A stretch of 64,000 bases of DNA from an uncultured Collinsella sp. (GTDB taxonomy: Bacteria > Actinomycetota > Coriobacteriia > Coriobacteriales > Coriobacteriaceae). The stretch is from the NCBI GenBank assembly GCA_905194675.1, contig CAJJTG010000007.1, positions 3,261 to 67,260 on the forward strand, given 5' to 3'. The translations under genes were made by a program, and so were the position numbers. How positions within the stretch are numbered: position 1 is the stretch's first letter; each line of letters opens with the position of its first letter. The notes under the pieces are model-generated. The model had not been told where the DNA came from. It made no database searches and was given only the letters and a program-made list of their open reading frames with translations. Of the stretch, positions 35,486 through 44,937 are shown piece after piece.

Positions 35486-36485
35486 CTAGGACCTCCCTAA
35501 TTTTTTTTGCAATTTCAGCAATGACGGGCACCGTTACCGAATTGCCAAATTGCTTATATAGCTGAGTGTCGCTCAGGACTAAATTGTATGAATCGGGAAA
35601 ACCTTGAAGTCGTGCCCATTCACGAGGGGTTAGCTTTCTAACGTCCTCTTTATTGATTGACCCCTTAATCCTGGTCACCGGGGTCATAGAATGCTCCCGG
35701 TGATCGACAATTAGATTGCGCTCGCGACCCATACCTCCGCAAACGATGGCTCCTGCGATGCCGTCTAGCTCACGAATTTCATAGCCAAACCCGTGCCCAA
35801 GTGCCTCATGTCTCGCTCTGTGCTTTCTGAGCGTTTCAAGGTAAACATCAGATAGATAGTACTTTGGGCTAATGGGGGCGTTTTCGAGGATGTCGCTGAG
35901 GGTGGCTTTGTGTTCAAGTCCAGATGGAAAGGTAAAGCTATCTGGAGCGACGTCGTCTCGAAAAGCAACAATATAAATTCGCTCTCTGTTTTGGGGAACG
36001 CCAAAATCCTTAGAGTTCAACATCTTATAAAATGGGACGTATCCCTCTTCTTTTAGTGCGCCGAGAATAGTCTCAAATGTCCTGCCTTTATCGTGGATGG
36101 GGAGTCCCTTGACATTTTCGCAGAAGATAACGCTCGGTTTGTTTGCACGCTCGGTGCAAATGCGAAGCGTATCGAAGAACAAAGTTCCGCGGGCCCTGCC
36201 TTTGTAATCGTCAGCAAATCCCTTTCGTTTCCCCGCCAGACTAAAAGCTTGGCAGGGAAAGCCCGCCAAGCAAATGTCAAAATCGGGAACATCCGAAGCA
36301 TCAATTTGTGTGATATCGCCTGCGATTTGAAAGGAGTCGATGAAATTTGCGCGATAGGTTTTACGTGCTGGTTCATCCAATTCGCTTGCGAAGATGGTTT
36401 TGATGTCAGAGCCAAAGGCCTCTTCGAATCCCATCCTGATTCCACCAATGCCAGCAAATAGATCAATGGCTCGATACGTTGCCAT
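35472..36485 (-). CDS. DNA (cytosine-5) methyltransferase
   Basis: A 337-aa C5-methylase with motifs I (AIDLFAGIGGIRMGFEEAF), IV (LAGFPCQAFSLAGKRKGF with catalytic Cys), VI (VIFCENVKGL), VIII (FGVPQNRERIYIVAFRD) and X (QFGNSVTVPVIAEIA). The short target-recognition region fits an enzyme with a short site such as CCGG. It is the partner of the HpaII-like nuclease and protects host DNA. It is first in the pair on the - strand. Confidence 0.93.
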   Translation of the reverse strand: MATYRAIDLFAGIGGIRMGFEEAFGSDIKTIFASELDEPARKTYRANFIDSFQIAGDITQIDASDVPDFDICLAGFPCQAFSLAGKRKGFADDYKGRARGTLFFDTLRICTERANKPSVIFCENVKGLPIHDKGRTFETILGALKEEGYVPFYKMLNSKDFGVPQNRERIYIVAFRDDVAPDSFTFPSGLEHKATLSDILENAPISPKYYLSDVYLETLRKHRARHEALGHGFGYEIRELDGIAGAIVCGGMGRERNLIVDHREHSMTPVTRIKGSINKEDVRKLTPREWARLQGFPDSYNLVLSDTQLYKQFGNSVTVPVIAEIAKKIREVLDGTR

Positions 36486-36724
36486 ACCACTCCCGATAAC
36501 AATGCGGTGTTGAAGCAGTTAGAAACCCGCAGATACCTTCTTTCGAATCAAACATTTTATTCTAGCTTGGATTGAGCCTGTCCTGCGTGCGGCAACTAGT
36601 CAAAAAGACTATAAAGCAATCTTGAGATAGGAAATTGAGGTTATTTTGAAGCTGTATGACAGGGCAAGAGCTGAAGATAATTAATGGAGGGCATGTTTGC
36701 GGGCCTGTATCGTGTGCACTGACA

Positions 36725-36980
36725 GCGAATGAGACAAATAATAGTCAAGTGTGAATATGGCATAACTTGGGTTGTCGAATGCATCGGTGCAATGGCCGCA
36801 TGCGTCGCGCACATGTCGTGTGTCTTGGACGGTCAGGTTGCTAGAGGCGAATTTGGGATTGTTAATTTCAAACAGGGGGAATGTTGTTTCGCAATTTGAT
36901 TGACATTATTTATCTGTGCAACACTCTTTGACGGATTGTTCGGTCTTACGTGCTATGAGCTGCATGAATACTTAATGAGG
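36725..36980 (-). pseudogene. Relic of a third zinc-motif gene (C-terminal end)
   Basis: In the 505-bp gap downstream of the zinc-motif gene A, the - strand encodes AQINNVNQIAK and then, in another frame, LTVQDTRHVRDACGHC, matching AQINNADQMTK and LTVQDTWNTPDACVCS at the end of gene B (40617-42777). The frame is broken and there is no start, so this is a decayed extra copy. The rest of 36486-36990 shows no gene. Confidence 0.7.
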
Positions 36981-36990
36981 CCTATATAAT

Positions 36991-39225
36991 CTAGAGCGTT
37001 CTTTTGAATTGTCGTGAGGCGGGGCAACAGGGATTGCTGACTGTGCCCTCCGTCGTCCAATCCTCTTTTATGGCCGCCTCCGCGGTCGCGATGCGATCGT
37101 CTCTGATGGATAGGCAATCCCAGTAGTCGGACAAACCGGGAACGGGGGTGTGTCTGATTGGTTTCATTCCTTTCTTTCTGGCCTTGTCAGCCTCCATCTC
37201 TAATGAGATGACGGTGGCAACTAAGTCGAATTTAGAAAGTGCCCATCCGTTGTCCGATTTGCGACAGCTACTAGTGTTCTGCTCTGCGAGCTTATCTAAG
37301 AGCTCTGGAAGGGTGCCTAATTGCGCTGACTGGGTCGTAATAGTAACGATTTCATTGCCATCCGCCAATGACCCGTTCCAAATCACGGGGCGAGGATGGC
37401 CACATGCTTCAGGTGTTTGAGTGCTGGGCTGGTTTTTGGGCTGATTGATCGCTTTGAGCCACTCTTCGTAGAGTGCTTTCGGCACGAGGGGAGAGCGTTG
37501 ATAAAAAGGTCCAAGGGTGTGGTCGACGGCGGCGGCTAGTTCTTGAAAATAAAGCTGTCGTTTTTTGTTGATAGCCATAGGGTTATGCCCGTCTTTCTCG
37601 CTGACGGTATCTGCTTTGCGTCTTAAATTGACGGCAGTTGCATGGGGCGGCTTTTTACCAAGCTTGAGTTTTCTATTACTCGCGGGATTGCAGTACATGC
37701 CCGTTTCGTTGTCGTATCTAGAACAATACTTGCTATTGTTGCCAGTTGGGAAAAAGGGCTCGTTACATGTGCTGCATTTTGCCGGAAGTGCCCCAGATCG
37801 CAGGGCTTCGCATAGTAGATGCGCATAGAAAACCGGGAATGATTCCGGAAGAAAAGAATGAATCAATGAGTGGGAGCGGTCTATCAAGTGCTGGAAATGA
37901 AGGGCTTCTTGCATTGCGTCACTGTCGTTGATGTCGATAACAAGGTACTTTCCGTCATTTACGATAAACCGCATGATGCCGATTGTGCTTTCGGCGTTCC
38001 TCGATAACTCCACCTTGTTGTAGAGCCTGTTCTGAATCAGGTTGAGTGCCAGAGAGTCGAGGCTATTGAGGTCCTGGACCATTGGGGCGGCGATTGCATG
38101 TTTCGTGCATTCTGAGGACGTTAGTTCCCCAAAACGGCGAATTTGATCAGCGACATCCAGGATGGATTCTCCGGTAGAAAGCAGCTTCGCGAATAATGAA
38201 ACGTAGCTGCTGAGGTCATCCCGATAAGAAGGCTCGTTTATCTTCTTGGATAAGCTAAGACAATCAATGATGATGTCGCCAAGAACGGCTATTGCCAACT
38301 CATGGATATCGATGGCTAGTTGGGTATCAACTAATTGACCGTGGAAGTGCGTCTCATAAAACTCTCTTTTGGTTTCTGGCGTTTTAAGCGCCAACGGGTG
38401 GTGGGCAATTGAGCGCTCGCTTCCGCGAGCGAGCTCAGGCCTACTGTTTAGGCCAAAGAGCATTTCAATGTAATTGGCCAGATTAGGGGCAACGGAATCG
38501 GCGGCATCGTTGCTGCTTAGTAACTCAAGTGCTGGCATAGCAACTTTCGCGATGTTCCTGCACTCTATTGCCCAAAGGGAGAAAACCTTCGAGGGCAAAT
38601 AGGCATCGGGTATTTCATCAAGATAAACTGAATCGATGCATAATGAGCAAGCATTGAAAAAGAGCTGGTAGATACCGTCCGAATAGCCGCCGCTTATTGC
38701 GGAATCAAGCGCTTGCTTGACTGCTTCTGTGAGCTCATGCGTTATATTTGCCTTTTCGATATGGCATTTGTCGAGGTCGCCGCCTGCGTCAATTATTCTC
38801 GAACAAAGCGGAGGAAAACACGTGGAAGCATTTTTATAATCTGAGCCTTCGAGATATTGAGCTTCTTGAATGCGCTGCATTCGCTGTGGCGAATTAAAGA
38901 TGCGGTGTGGAACGGGCGCTGAATGGGCGTTACGATATTCGGCATACCAAGAGGACATTTCGTTAAAGAACTTCTCAAGATCAATTCTTAGGAATTCGTT
39001 TAACAGCTCTTTTGCAGACCAATGCTGTTCGAATTCCGCTCCTTCACATTCTTGATCCTTATCGGGTTTTGCGTTTGTCAGTTGTTTGCAACAGAGATGC
39101 AAAGAGGTATCTCTGTCAAACCGAATGAAGCTAGCCCTAACACGCCAGGTCAGAGCTATTAAATTGGCACCTTGCATATTTCTTAAACCAGCACAACTTT
39201 CAAAATCAAATATACTTTGTGCCAT
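36991..39225 (-). CDS. Zinc-motif protein A of duplicated module (DUF6076-like)
   Basis: A 744-aa soluble protein. Near residues 490-525 it has CSTCNEPFFPTGNNSKYC followed by a Cys about 10 residues later, a zinc-ribbon-like motif that I associate with DUF6076 proteins, then a basic segment with LRRKAD and a Tyr-rich tail. The N-terminal 450 residues are helical and unrecognised. It is paralogous to the broken gene at 40617-42777. It is divergent from the small protein at 39288 across 62 bases. No clear ribosome binding site precedes the ATG. The C-terminal tail differs from the paralogue after about residue 700. Function unknown. Confidence 0.75.
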   Translation of the reverse strand: MAQSIFDFESCAGLRNMQGANLIALTWRVRASFIRFDRDTSLHLCCKQLTNAKPDKDQECEGAEFEQHWSAKELLNEFLRIDLEKFFNEMSSWYAEYRNAHSAPVPHRIFNSPQRMQRIQEAQYLEGSDYKNASTCFPPLCSRIIDAGGDLDKCHIEKANITHELTEAVKQALDSAISGGYSDGIYQLFFNACSLCIDSVYLDEIPDAYLPSKVFSLWAIECRNIAKVAMPALELLSSNDAADSVAPNLANYIEMLFGLNSRPELARGSERSIAHHPLALKTPETKREFYETHFHGQLVDTQLAIDIHELAIAVLGDIIIDCLSLSKKINEPSYRDDLSSYVSLFAKLLSTGESILDVADQIRRFGELTSSECTKHAIAAPMVQDLNSLDSLALNLIQNRLYNKVELSRNAESTIGIMRFIVNDGKYLVIDINDSDAMQEALHFQHLIDRSHSLIHSFLPESFPVFYAHLLCEALRSGALPAKCSTCNEPFFPTGNNSKYCSRYDNETGMYCNPASNRKLKLGKKPPHATAVNLRRKADTVSEKDGHNPMAINKKRQLYFQELAAAVDHTLGPFYQRSPLVPKALYEEWLKAINQPKNQPSTQTPEACGHPRPVIWNGSLADGNEIVTITTQSAQLGTLPELLDKLAEQNTSSCRKSDNGWALSKFDLVATVISLEMEADKARKKGMKPIRHTPVPGLSDYWDCLSIRDDRIATAEAAIKEDWTTEGTVSNPCCPASRQFKRTL

Positions 39226-39287
39226 TGTGCCACTTTGTCGTGTTCAATAGGAGTCGAGCAAGAAAGAAGTCCAAGGGAGGACGGAAA

Positions 39288-39629
39288 ATGTTCGACGGCA
39301 CCCTGTTTGAACTGGTTAATTCCACCAAGCGCGATGAGCTTGAAGATATCGTTTGCGAAGCTATGACCATCTGTGATGAGCTGAAGGTGGGCCTTTCTGA
39401 GGAGCGCGGGCTCGGCTTCTTTGAAGACTGTGCCCGTCAAAGCGCCTATGAGCTCATGCTCGACAATTGTCGTGACGAGCTTGCTCGTCTGGGCTTTGAG
39501 CTCGAGTGGGGCGTTGAGGACTATCCGGTGGTCTCGCCGGTCCGTTCGGTTTCGCTTGCGCGGATCTCAGCGCATGACGCCGTTGGCGTCGAGTATTCGA
39601 GTCGTAATGACCTCGATATAGCTTGTTAG
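39288..39629 (+). CDS. Small acidic protein A of duplicated module
   Basis: A 113-aa acidic protein. Its C-terminal half (RDELARLGFELEWGVED and the terminal DIAC) matches the 83-aa protein at 42887-43138. The ATG at 39288 has AAGGGAGG upstream. It is divergent from the zinc-motif gene and followed by the membrane protein, an order kept in the second copy, so the three probably work together. It could be an antitoxin-like partner by size and position; that is a guess. Confidence 0.7.
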   Translation: MFDGTLFELVNSTKRDELEDIVCEAMTICDELKVGLSEERGLGFFEDCARQSAYELMLDNCRDELARLGFELEWGVEDYPVVSPVRSVSLARISAHDAVGVEYSSRNDLDIAC

Positions 39630-39673
39630 TCTTTCTTTCTTCGTAGGCGGTCAAGCCGACCTGCTGTTTTATC

Positions 39674-39692
39674 GGGACTTCTAAGCAGTCCC
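39674..39692 (+). other. Small hairpin between module A genes
   Basis: GGGACT (39674-39679) pairs with AGTCCC (39687-39692), followed by GTTCTTT, between the small acidic protein and the membrane protein. It could be a weak terminator. A pyrimidine-rich tract (CTTTCTTTCTT) precedes it. Confidence 0.45.
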
Positions 39693-39757
39693 GTTCTTTA
39701 CGCCAATCACCCCAAAACTCAATCACCAACCAATCGGGTCTCTCTGAAAGGAAGATC

Positions 39758-40570
39758 ATGAATACTTCTATTCAAAATGTGTCCGTCTCTCACAAGCCGA
39801 GCATCACCAAGATTGCCGAAGGCGCGTTGCTAATCGCTGTCGCGGCGTTAGCTGTGAACGGCATCATTTCCTTTACTGCACCGTCGTACATCTGGAAAGG
39901 TGAGATTCCTATGTTCACGCCTGACCTGTTCGATCATCCCTACGAGGCTCCAACGGTGGAGGATATTGTGTCGGGAATGGAGACGCTTGACCGGGTGTCG
40001 ATGACCGCGGCCGTGCTCGTTGCTCTGTATCCTGTATACCATGCCATTTGGTGCCTCTGCGCAGGTGTTGGGTGCAATTGCAAGGCACCTGTGTTTTGCG
40101 GACGGATGTCGCGCCGCTTTGGCTCGTTGAGCGCCTGTTCGCTTTTGGCCGTGCTTGCCGTATGTCGTGGGTTTGAGTGCTATATCGACGGCGGGGCCAC
40201 GGGGGACAAACTCCTCATGATCGTGGGCCTTTTCCTCATGGTGACATCGATTGCGCTTGTTTCCGGATGCGTCCTGGCATGCATTGTCAAATGGTATGAG
40301 CTCAAAGGTCCTGGGCGCTATCGTGGCGACGAGGCTCTTGTCGCATGGTTCGGCCGTGCAGATGTCTTACTGAATCGCGCGAGCTCGAACATGGTGCCGC
40401 TGTATGGTGCCGAAATGCTTGCCTGCGCGGCATCGTTGATTTTTGGATATGGCATCGCTAGCGCTATTGCATCCATCATTACGATTGTATTAACCGCCTG
40501 GGGCATTGTGCTCGCCATCATCTTTATCCCTCTTTGTATCGGCTGCGTTTCGGCTAGCTCGAAAGGCTAG
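39758..40570 (+). CDS. Polytopic membrane protein A of duplicated module
   Basis: A 270-aa protein with about five or six TM segments (for example ALLIAVAALAVNGIISF, TAAVLVALYPVYHAIWCL, LLMIVGLFLMVTSIALVSG, and a long C-terminal hydrophobic stretch). It begins MNTSIQ like its paralogue at 43252-44076, and both contain KGPGR and LLxRASSN. GAAAGGAAG precedes the ATG. Function unknown; it could be the membrane effector or anchor of the module. Confidence 0.72.
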   Translation: MNTSIQNVSVSHKPSITKIAEGALLIAVAALAVNGIISFTAPSYIWKGEIPMFTPDLFDHPYEAPTVEDIVSGMETLDRVSMTAAVLVALYPVYHAIWCLCAGVGCNCKAPVFCGRMSRRFGSLSACSLLAVLAVCRGFECYIDGGATGDKLLMIVGLFLMVTSIALVSGCVLACIVKWYELKGPGRYRGDEALVAWFGRADVLLNRASSNMVPLYGAEMLACAASLIFGYGIASAIASIITIVLTAWGIVLAIIFIPLCIGCVSASSKG

Positions 40571-40616
40571 AAGGGTGAATCTGTTCGCGGACACGTAGAA
40601 AGCCGCGGCATCAAGC

Positions 40617-42777
40617 TCAGTCTTGCTTTTCCGGGTCATATCCCTTTGTATACACGGTAAAGCTGAGGTCATCGATCATGCCGGTACTGCAGACACATGC
40701 GTCGGGCGTGTTCCAAGTGTCCTGAACCGTCAGGTCGGTTGAGACGCGCTCGGGCTCATCAATTCCAAGCAATGGAATGGGTTTTGTCATCTGATCGGCG
40801 TTATTTATCTGCGCAATGATCTCCAGCAACTTGTACAACTTGATATGCCAGGAGCTGTATGGGTGCTCGCCGGGCCCCTTGAAATCCAACGTGCATTTTG
40901 ATTGTGGGCTTTCGGCAAGTTGGCCCAAACGTTCAAAAAGCGCTGGGTACTCGGCTCCGGAAAACTCGACTCGAACATAACGATTGCCATCGCGGACGAC
41001 TCCGTACCACATTACAGAGTATGGAAAGCCGATTCTATCCGGTCGTTTGATTTCCGTCCTGCAATTGGGCTGGTTGACGATAGACAGCCATGTCGAATAG
41101 AGCTCGTCGGAAATAAGGTCACTCGCTTGGTATGTTGGACCAATGCCATCGAGGACAAAGTTGCCAAGACGCTCAAAATAGTGGGCACAATCCGCTAGGC
41201 CATTTTTATACGCCGTATCGGCTTTTCTCTGCATATTGAGCGCGACATCGCGGGGCGATTTGCGACCAAGATGTTTTTTTGGCGTTATATCGCGGGTTGC
41301 AGTAGAGCTTGGTCTCCTCGCTATATCGGTCGCAGTACTTGCTGTTGGGACCAGTTGGAAAAAAGAGCGAACCGCAGGTTTGGCATGCTATCGGCATAAT
41401 GCCGCACAGCAGCAGCTCGTGAAGGATGCGGGCATAAAGGCTTGCAAAGGACCATTCCTCTTCGGTGAAGTAGAGCTCTCCTGCCTTTGAAATAACGGCT
41501 TGAAGCCCAACGAGCCTATTGAGGTTTTCCTGGTCGTTAAGCTCTGCATGCGTATGGAAGTCTCCATTTGCGAAGATCTGGTTCTCGCGCATAGCTTCGA
41601 GATAGTTTTTACGAAACGCCTGCATAAAGGGGGCGCTATTCATGCGCTTTATTCCATTCAAATGCTCTTCGAGCTTTTGAGCCGTTTCGTTTCCGGGCAA
41701 GTGTTTTTTGGCTGCGTATACAAAAGCTTCGCCAAAGCGGATGATTGCTGGCAGCTGCTCATCGAATAATCGGAATTGTCGCGGGTCGCTTGTTTTGATG
41801 GCGGCTGGGAAAAACTCTTCGTTTTGCGCGAGCAGGCTAGGTGCCTCGGTGTTTTTAAGCAGCGGGGTAAGCTCCAGACATTCCTGATAAAAAACAATGA
41901 GAAGCGCTCGAAAGAGATCGATATTGGTGCAGACGCAAGCTGTTTCTATCTGAGATTTCGCCTTGGGAAAGTTGCGTATAGGATTGTCGCGGTCATACGG
42001 CACTGGTGCTGTTAGATCAGTCTCGCCGTTGGTAGCGTTAATGCTCATGTCGTTCGACTCGAGCTGGAGATAGGAGCTGAAGAGGGACGCCATTTCTTGC
42101 TTGTTGAGTTGGTCCGATGTTGTAATCACCGCGCGGTACAGGCGGTTGATCTCGTCGCACTCAATAGCGTTGTTGTACATCCAGCAGCTGTAATAGCGAT
42201 AGTCGGGAATCGCCGTGATGTTCATGACACACTGTCTACAGACATTTTCAAGGAGATATCTGGCCATGCCGGAAATCTCTCCGTGTGCATGGCTTGTAAT
42301 GGCTTCGTCGAATATCGGAGCAAAGAAATCGAGGTCGCGTTCCTTTTGTTTTTGAAGGTTGATAGCGATTTCAGCTTCGTTCAATTCTGCTTGGGTGGGC
42401 TCTTGGTCGGGATCGTCTGGATCGAGCCAGTCGTCATGGTCTGGCTCGGATGCGGAGTCTATCGAGGTGTGTTGCACATGGTGAGGAGCGGCAGGGGGCT
42501 GTCGAATGGCGTTCTGCAAATCGATATAAAAGCGAAGTTCTGCTCGCTCACGAAAGTGGTTCCCAATCTCGTTGAAAAGCGAGCTTAAGTCGACGCGTAA
42601 TAGATCGTTGGCTATGGAGACGAGACTCCATGCGCTTGCATTGCCGGATGTGCTTCCGTCACCGGCGCAATCAATCTCTGGCGTCCTGTTAAGAAGAAGC
42701 ATACGGGGATTGACGGGGGAGCGAAGAAAGCCAGCCTCAAAACCCCAGCTAAATGGTTCTTTTTCGGACTCAAGCAT
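40617..42777 (-). pseudogene. Zinc-motif protein B, frameshifted at an A7 tract
   Basis: The paralogue of the 744-aa gene. The first 523-residue frame (42777-41206) carries the zinc motif CQTCGSLFFPTGPNSKYC and then runs off frame after YCNPRYNAKK. The rest (LNMQRKADTAYKNG onward to 40617) is in another frame. The switch is at a run of seven A on the coding strand (41274-41280 complement); removing one A restores KKHLGRKSPRDVALNMQRKAD. It may be a true pseudogene, phase variation, transcript slippage or a sequencing error. It is divergent from the small protein at 42887. Confidence 0.75.
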
Positions 42778-42886
42778 CGATGCTCCAAACAGCCAAAATT
42801 TAAAACGCGATAAAAGTTATATTACGCGGCTGTTCGCGGCTGTTCAATGGAGTCAAGCGAAAAGGCTTAAAACCAGGGAGGCCGTT

Positions 42887-43138
42887 ATGCCCGATTGCAT
42901 CAAGCTCAACGAAGGAAACATCGATGTGTGCGAGCGAGGCTACGCGTCTACGGAGGATTTCGAGAATGCGGTGGATGTTTACGGAGTGATCCGTGGGCGA
43001 GTCGATGAGCTTGACCAGCTTGGTTTCGAGTTTAGATGGTCGTCAGTCCCCGATGCAGGGATCGATGAGTGCGTCGGGCTCGAATGGATTGAGGACGACA
43101 ACTCTCCACGTGGACGCGGTTTCGATATCGCTTGTTAA
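42887..43138 (+). CDS. Small acidic protein B of duplicated module
   Basis: An 83-aa acidic protein (ENAVDVYGVIRGRVDELDQL, ending GFDIAC), shorter than its paralogue at 39288 but ending alike. AGGGAGG at 42875-42881 sets the ATG at 42887. The intergenic region shares TGTTCAAT, GAGTC and the AGGGAGG box with module A, supporting a block duplication. Confidence 0.68.
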   Translation: MPDCIKLNEGNIDVCERGYASTEDFENAVDVYGVIRGRVDELDQLGFEFRWSSVPDAGIDECVGLEWIEDDNSPRGRGFDIAC

Positions 43139-43251
43139 TGTGTCCGCACGACTTGGTATCAATGTGGGCGAACAATCTGTGATCGGAGTCGACCATGGGC
43201 TGCATTCTAGTTGCCGCCGACTCCGCTTTGTTCTCCGTTGAAAGGAAAATC

Positions 43252-44076
43252 ATGAACACTTCTATCCAAATTTCGTCCAGCGCCGTTGAGTCTGCGCCCC
43301 ACACCGCCAAAGGCGAGGTCGCCAAGCTCGTGCAGGGCGCGCTGCTCATTGCCGTCGCCGCGGTTGCCGTTGTCGGCGTCGCCTCCGTCGCCGCCCCGCA
43401 TTGCGTCTGGAAGGGCGAGGTCGTGCTGTTCCTGAACGAGTCGTTCCACACCGCCTATCCCGTTCCTGCGATTGCGGAGTACGCGTCGGCGGCGCCCGGG
43501 CCCGATTGGGCGTCGCTGCTCGTGGCCGTGCTCATCGCGGCGTACCCTGCCTACCATGCCGTCTGGCGCGTTCGAGAGGGGTTTGGGCTCAGCTGCGAGA
43601 CGCCGGTATTCTGCAGCCGTGTGTCGCGCCTTCTCGCCGCGGTGAGCGCTTGCCTGCTGCTTGCGATGCCGTTCATGGGCTATGGAACGGCCTGGCTTGT
43701 CAACGGCAGCGCGGTAGGCGACCAGAGCCTTGTCGAGACGGGGCACAATGTATGGGCCGTTTCCATCATGATCATGCTGGGCTGTGCCCTGATGTGCCTG
43801 TTCAAGTGGTTTATCGCCAAGGGCCCCGGACGCAATTACGGCAGCGGCTTTGCCGTCGAGCTTGTCCGCCTTGCCGACGTCCTGCTGAAGCGCGCGAGCT
43901 CGAACCTGGTGTTGTGCTACGTGGCCGAGCTGCTTGCCTGCCTGCTGGCGTTGGCCTTCATTGCCGTGGCCTATGTCGTCGTGAGCGTGGCTATCGTGCT
44001 TGCGTTCGCAGCCGTGGCCTTAGTGGTGTGCATCGCCGGGCTTCCCGTTATCCTTGCCGCCTCGTGGCGCAGGTAG
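43252..44076 (+). CDS. Polytopic membrane protein B of duplicated module
   Basis: A 274-aa paralogue of 39758-40570: MNTSIQ start, QGALLIAVAAVAVVGVAS, VAVLIAAYPAYHAVWRVREG, CSRVSRLLAAVSACLLL, KWFIAKGPGRNYG and LADVLLKRASSN. About six TM segments. GAAAGGAAA precedes the ATG. It is more GC-rich than copy A, suggesting divergence or replacement. Function unknown. Confidence 0.72.
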   Translation: MNTSIQISSSAVESAPHTAKGEVAKLVQGALLIAVAAVAVVGVASVAAPHCVWKGEVVLFLNESFHTAYPVPAIAEYASAAPGPDWASLLVAVLIAAYPAYHAVWRVREGFGLSCETPVFCSRVSRLLAAVSACLLLAMPFMGYGTAWLVNGSAVGDQSLVETGHNVWAVSIMIMLGCALMCLFKWFIAKGPGRNYGSGFAVELVRLADVLLKRASSNLVLCYVAELLACLLALAFIAVAYVVVSVAIVLAFAAVALVVCIAGLPVILAASWRR

Positions 44077-44086
44077 CGGGGCGATC

Positions 44087-44162
44087 ATGCGAGTTCTTGT
44101 CACCGTGTGAGAAAAACATGCAAGAATCGCAAGTTCTTTTCATGCGATGAGAAAAACTTGCA
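44087..44162. repeat. Imperfect tandem repeat of about 39-bp period
   Basis: Two units carry AGTTCTTGT or AGTTCTTTT followed by TGAGAAAAAC and then ATGCA or TTGCA (units about 44089-44122 and 44128-44162). It lies just before a small-protein relic. Confidence 0.6.
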
Positions 44163-44171
44163 GGTTGGTGC

Positions 44172-44219
44172 GAGGACGACGGTCCTCCGCGTGAGCGCTG
44201 TTTCGATATTGCTTGTTAA
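44172..44219 (+). pseudogene. Relic of a third small acidic protein (C-terminal end)
   Basis: Encodes EDDGPPRERCFDIAC and a stop, matching EDDNSPRGRGFDIAC at the end of 43138; the following TGTGTCC is shared as well. No start or 5' part is present. Confidence 0.7.
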
Positions 44220-44247
44220 TGTGTCCGAACGATTGATTGGAGACAAA

Positions 44248-44865
44248 ATGTATCCGGGCTATGAGTGCAACAACTATCCCATAAGCATTACGGATGAGGA
44301 TGGTCCGTTCCTTATCATGGAGGCGGAGCTGTCTGGTGACGTCGAGCTCAATGATGAGTTTAAGAAAGACGCCAGCTATAGATATTCGTGTGCGACTGTT
44401 TCTGCGGCGATTAATCTTTGCAGGTCGATGACGGACGGCGATGCCGATCCCTGGTATGAAAGCTGGGAGAAGGCAGCTGAGCGTTATCCGCTCGAGAAAT
44501 GCGAGGAAGCGACAACGCTGTATTGGATTGAGCCGACCGATCCGCACAAGGCGCTGTGCGCCTTCCATCCCCATCCCGATCTTGAGCAGTATGTGGCTGA
44601 GACAATTGAGGCTGTTGACACCTATCTGTTGGAGTGCGAGTACTGTCCCTTTACGGTCAGCCACTTAGATCTAAAGGACGTTGACGTCCTGCTCAGCGCT
44701 GCTTGGGGATTGGCTCGAGTTCTCAAAGATATTTGGGGAACTTGCGACCCTGATGTTATGGAAAAGATTGAAGATGCTACGTACAGTGCGCATATAACGG
44801 TTAGGGACCTGATCGCGGGCGAAGAGGCGGCCAAAGCCAGTTCGAAGTCTGTTGAGGATCTCTAG
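44248..44865 (+). CDS. Unknown acidic protein
   Basis: A 205-aa acidic soluble protein starting MYPGYECNNYPISITDEDG, with no recognised domain, TM or signal peptide. The ATG at 44248 follows GGAGAC; the open frame extends upstream through the relic. It follows the duplicated modules directly and ends at a terminator facing the methylase-like gene. It may be an immunity or partner protein; there is no evidence either way. Confidence 0.6.
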   Translation: MYPGYECNNYPISITDEDGPFLIMEAELSGDVELNDEFKKDASYRYSCATVSAAINLCRSMTDGDADPWYESWEKAAERYPLEKCEEATTLYWIEPTDPHKALCAFHPHPDLEQYVAETIEAVDTYLLECEYCPFTVSHLDLKDVDVLLSAAWGLARVLKDIWGTCDPDVMEKIEDATYSAHITVRDLIAGEEAAKASSKSVEDL

Positions 44866-44892
44866 CTGCTGCGCTGAACGGCGTGCCTGATC

Positions 44893-44926
44893 GGCAGACT
44901 GTCGGCAAAAGTCCGGACAGTCTGCC
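44893..44926. terminator. Bidirectional terminator
   Basis: GGCAGACTGTC (44893-44903) pairs perfectly with 44916-44926 between convergent genes. Confidence 0.8.
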
Positions 44927-44937
44927 GGCCTCGGTCG

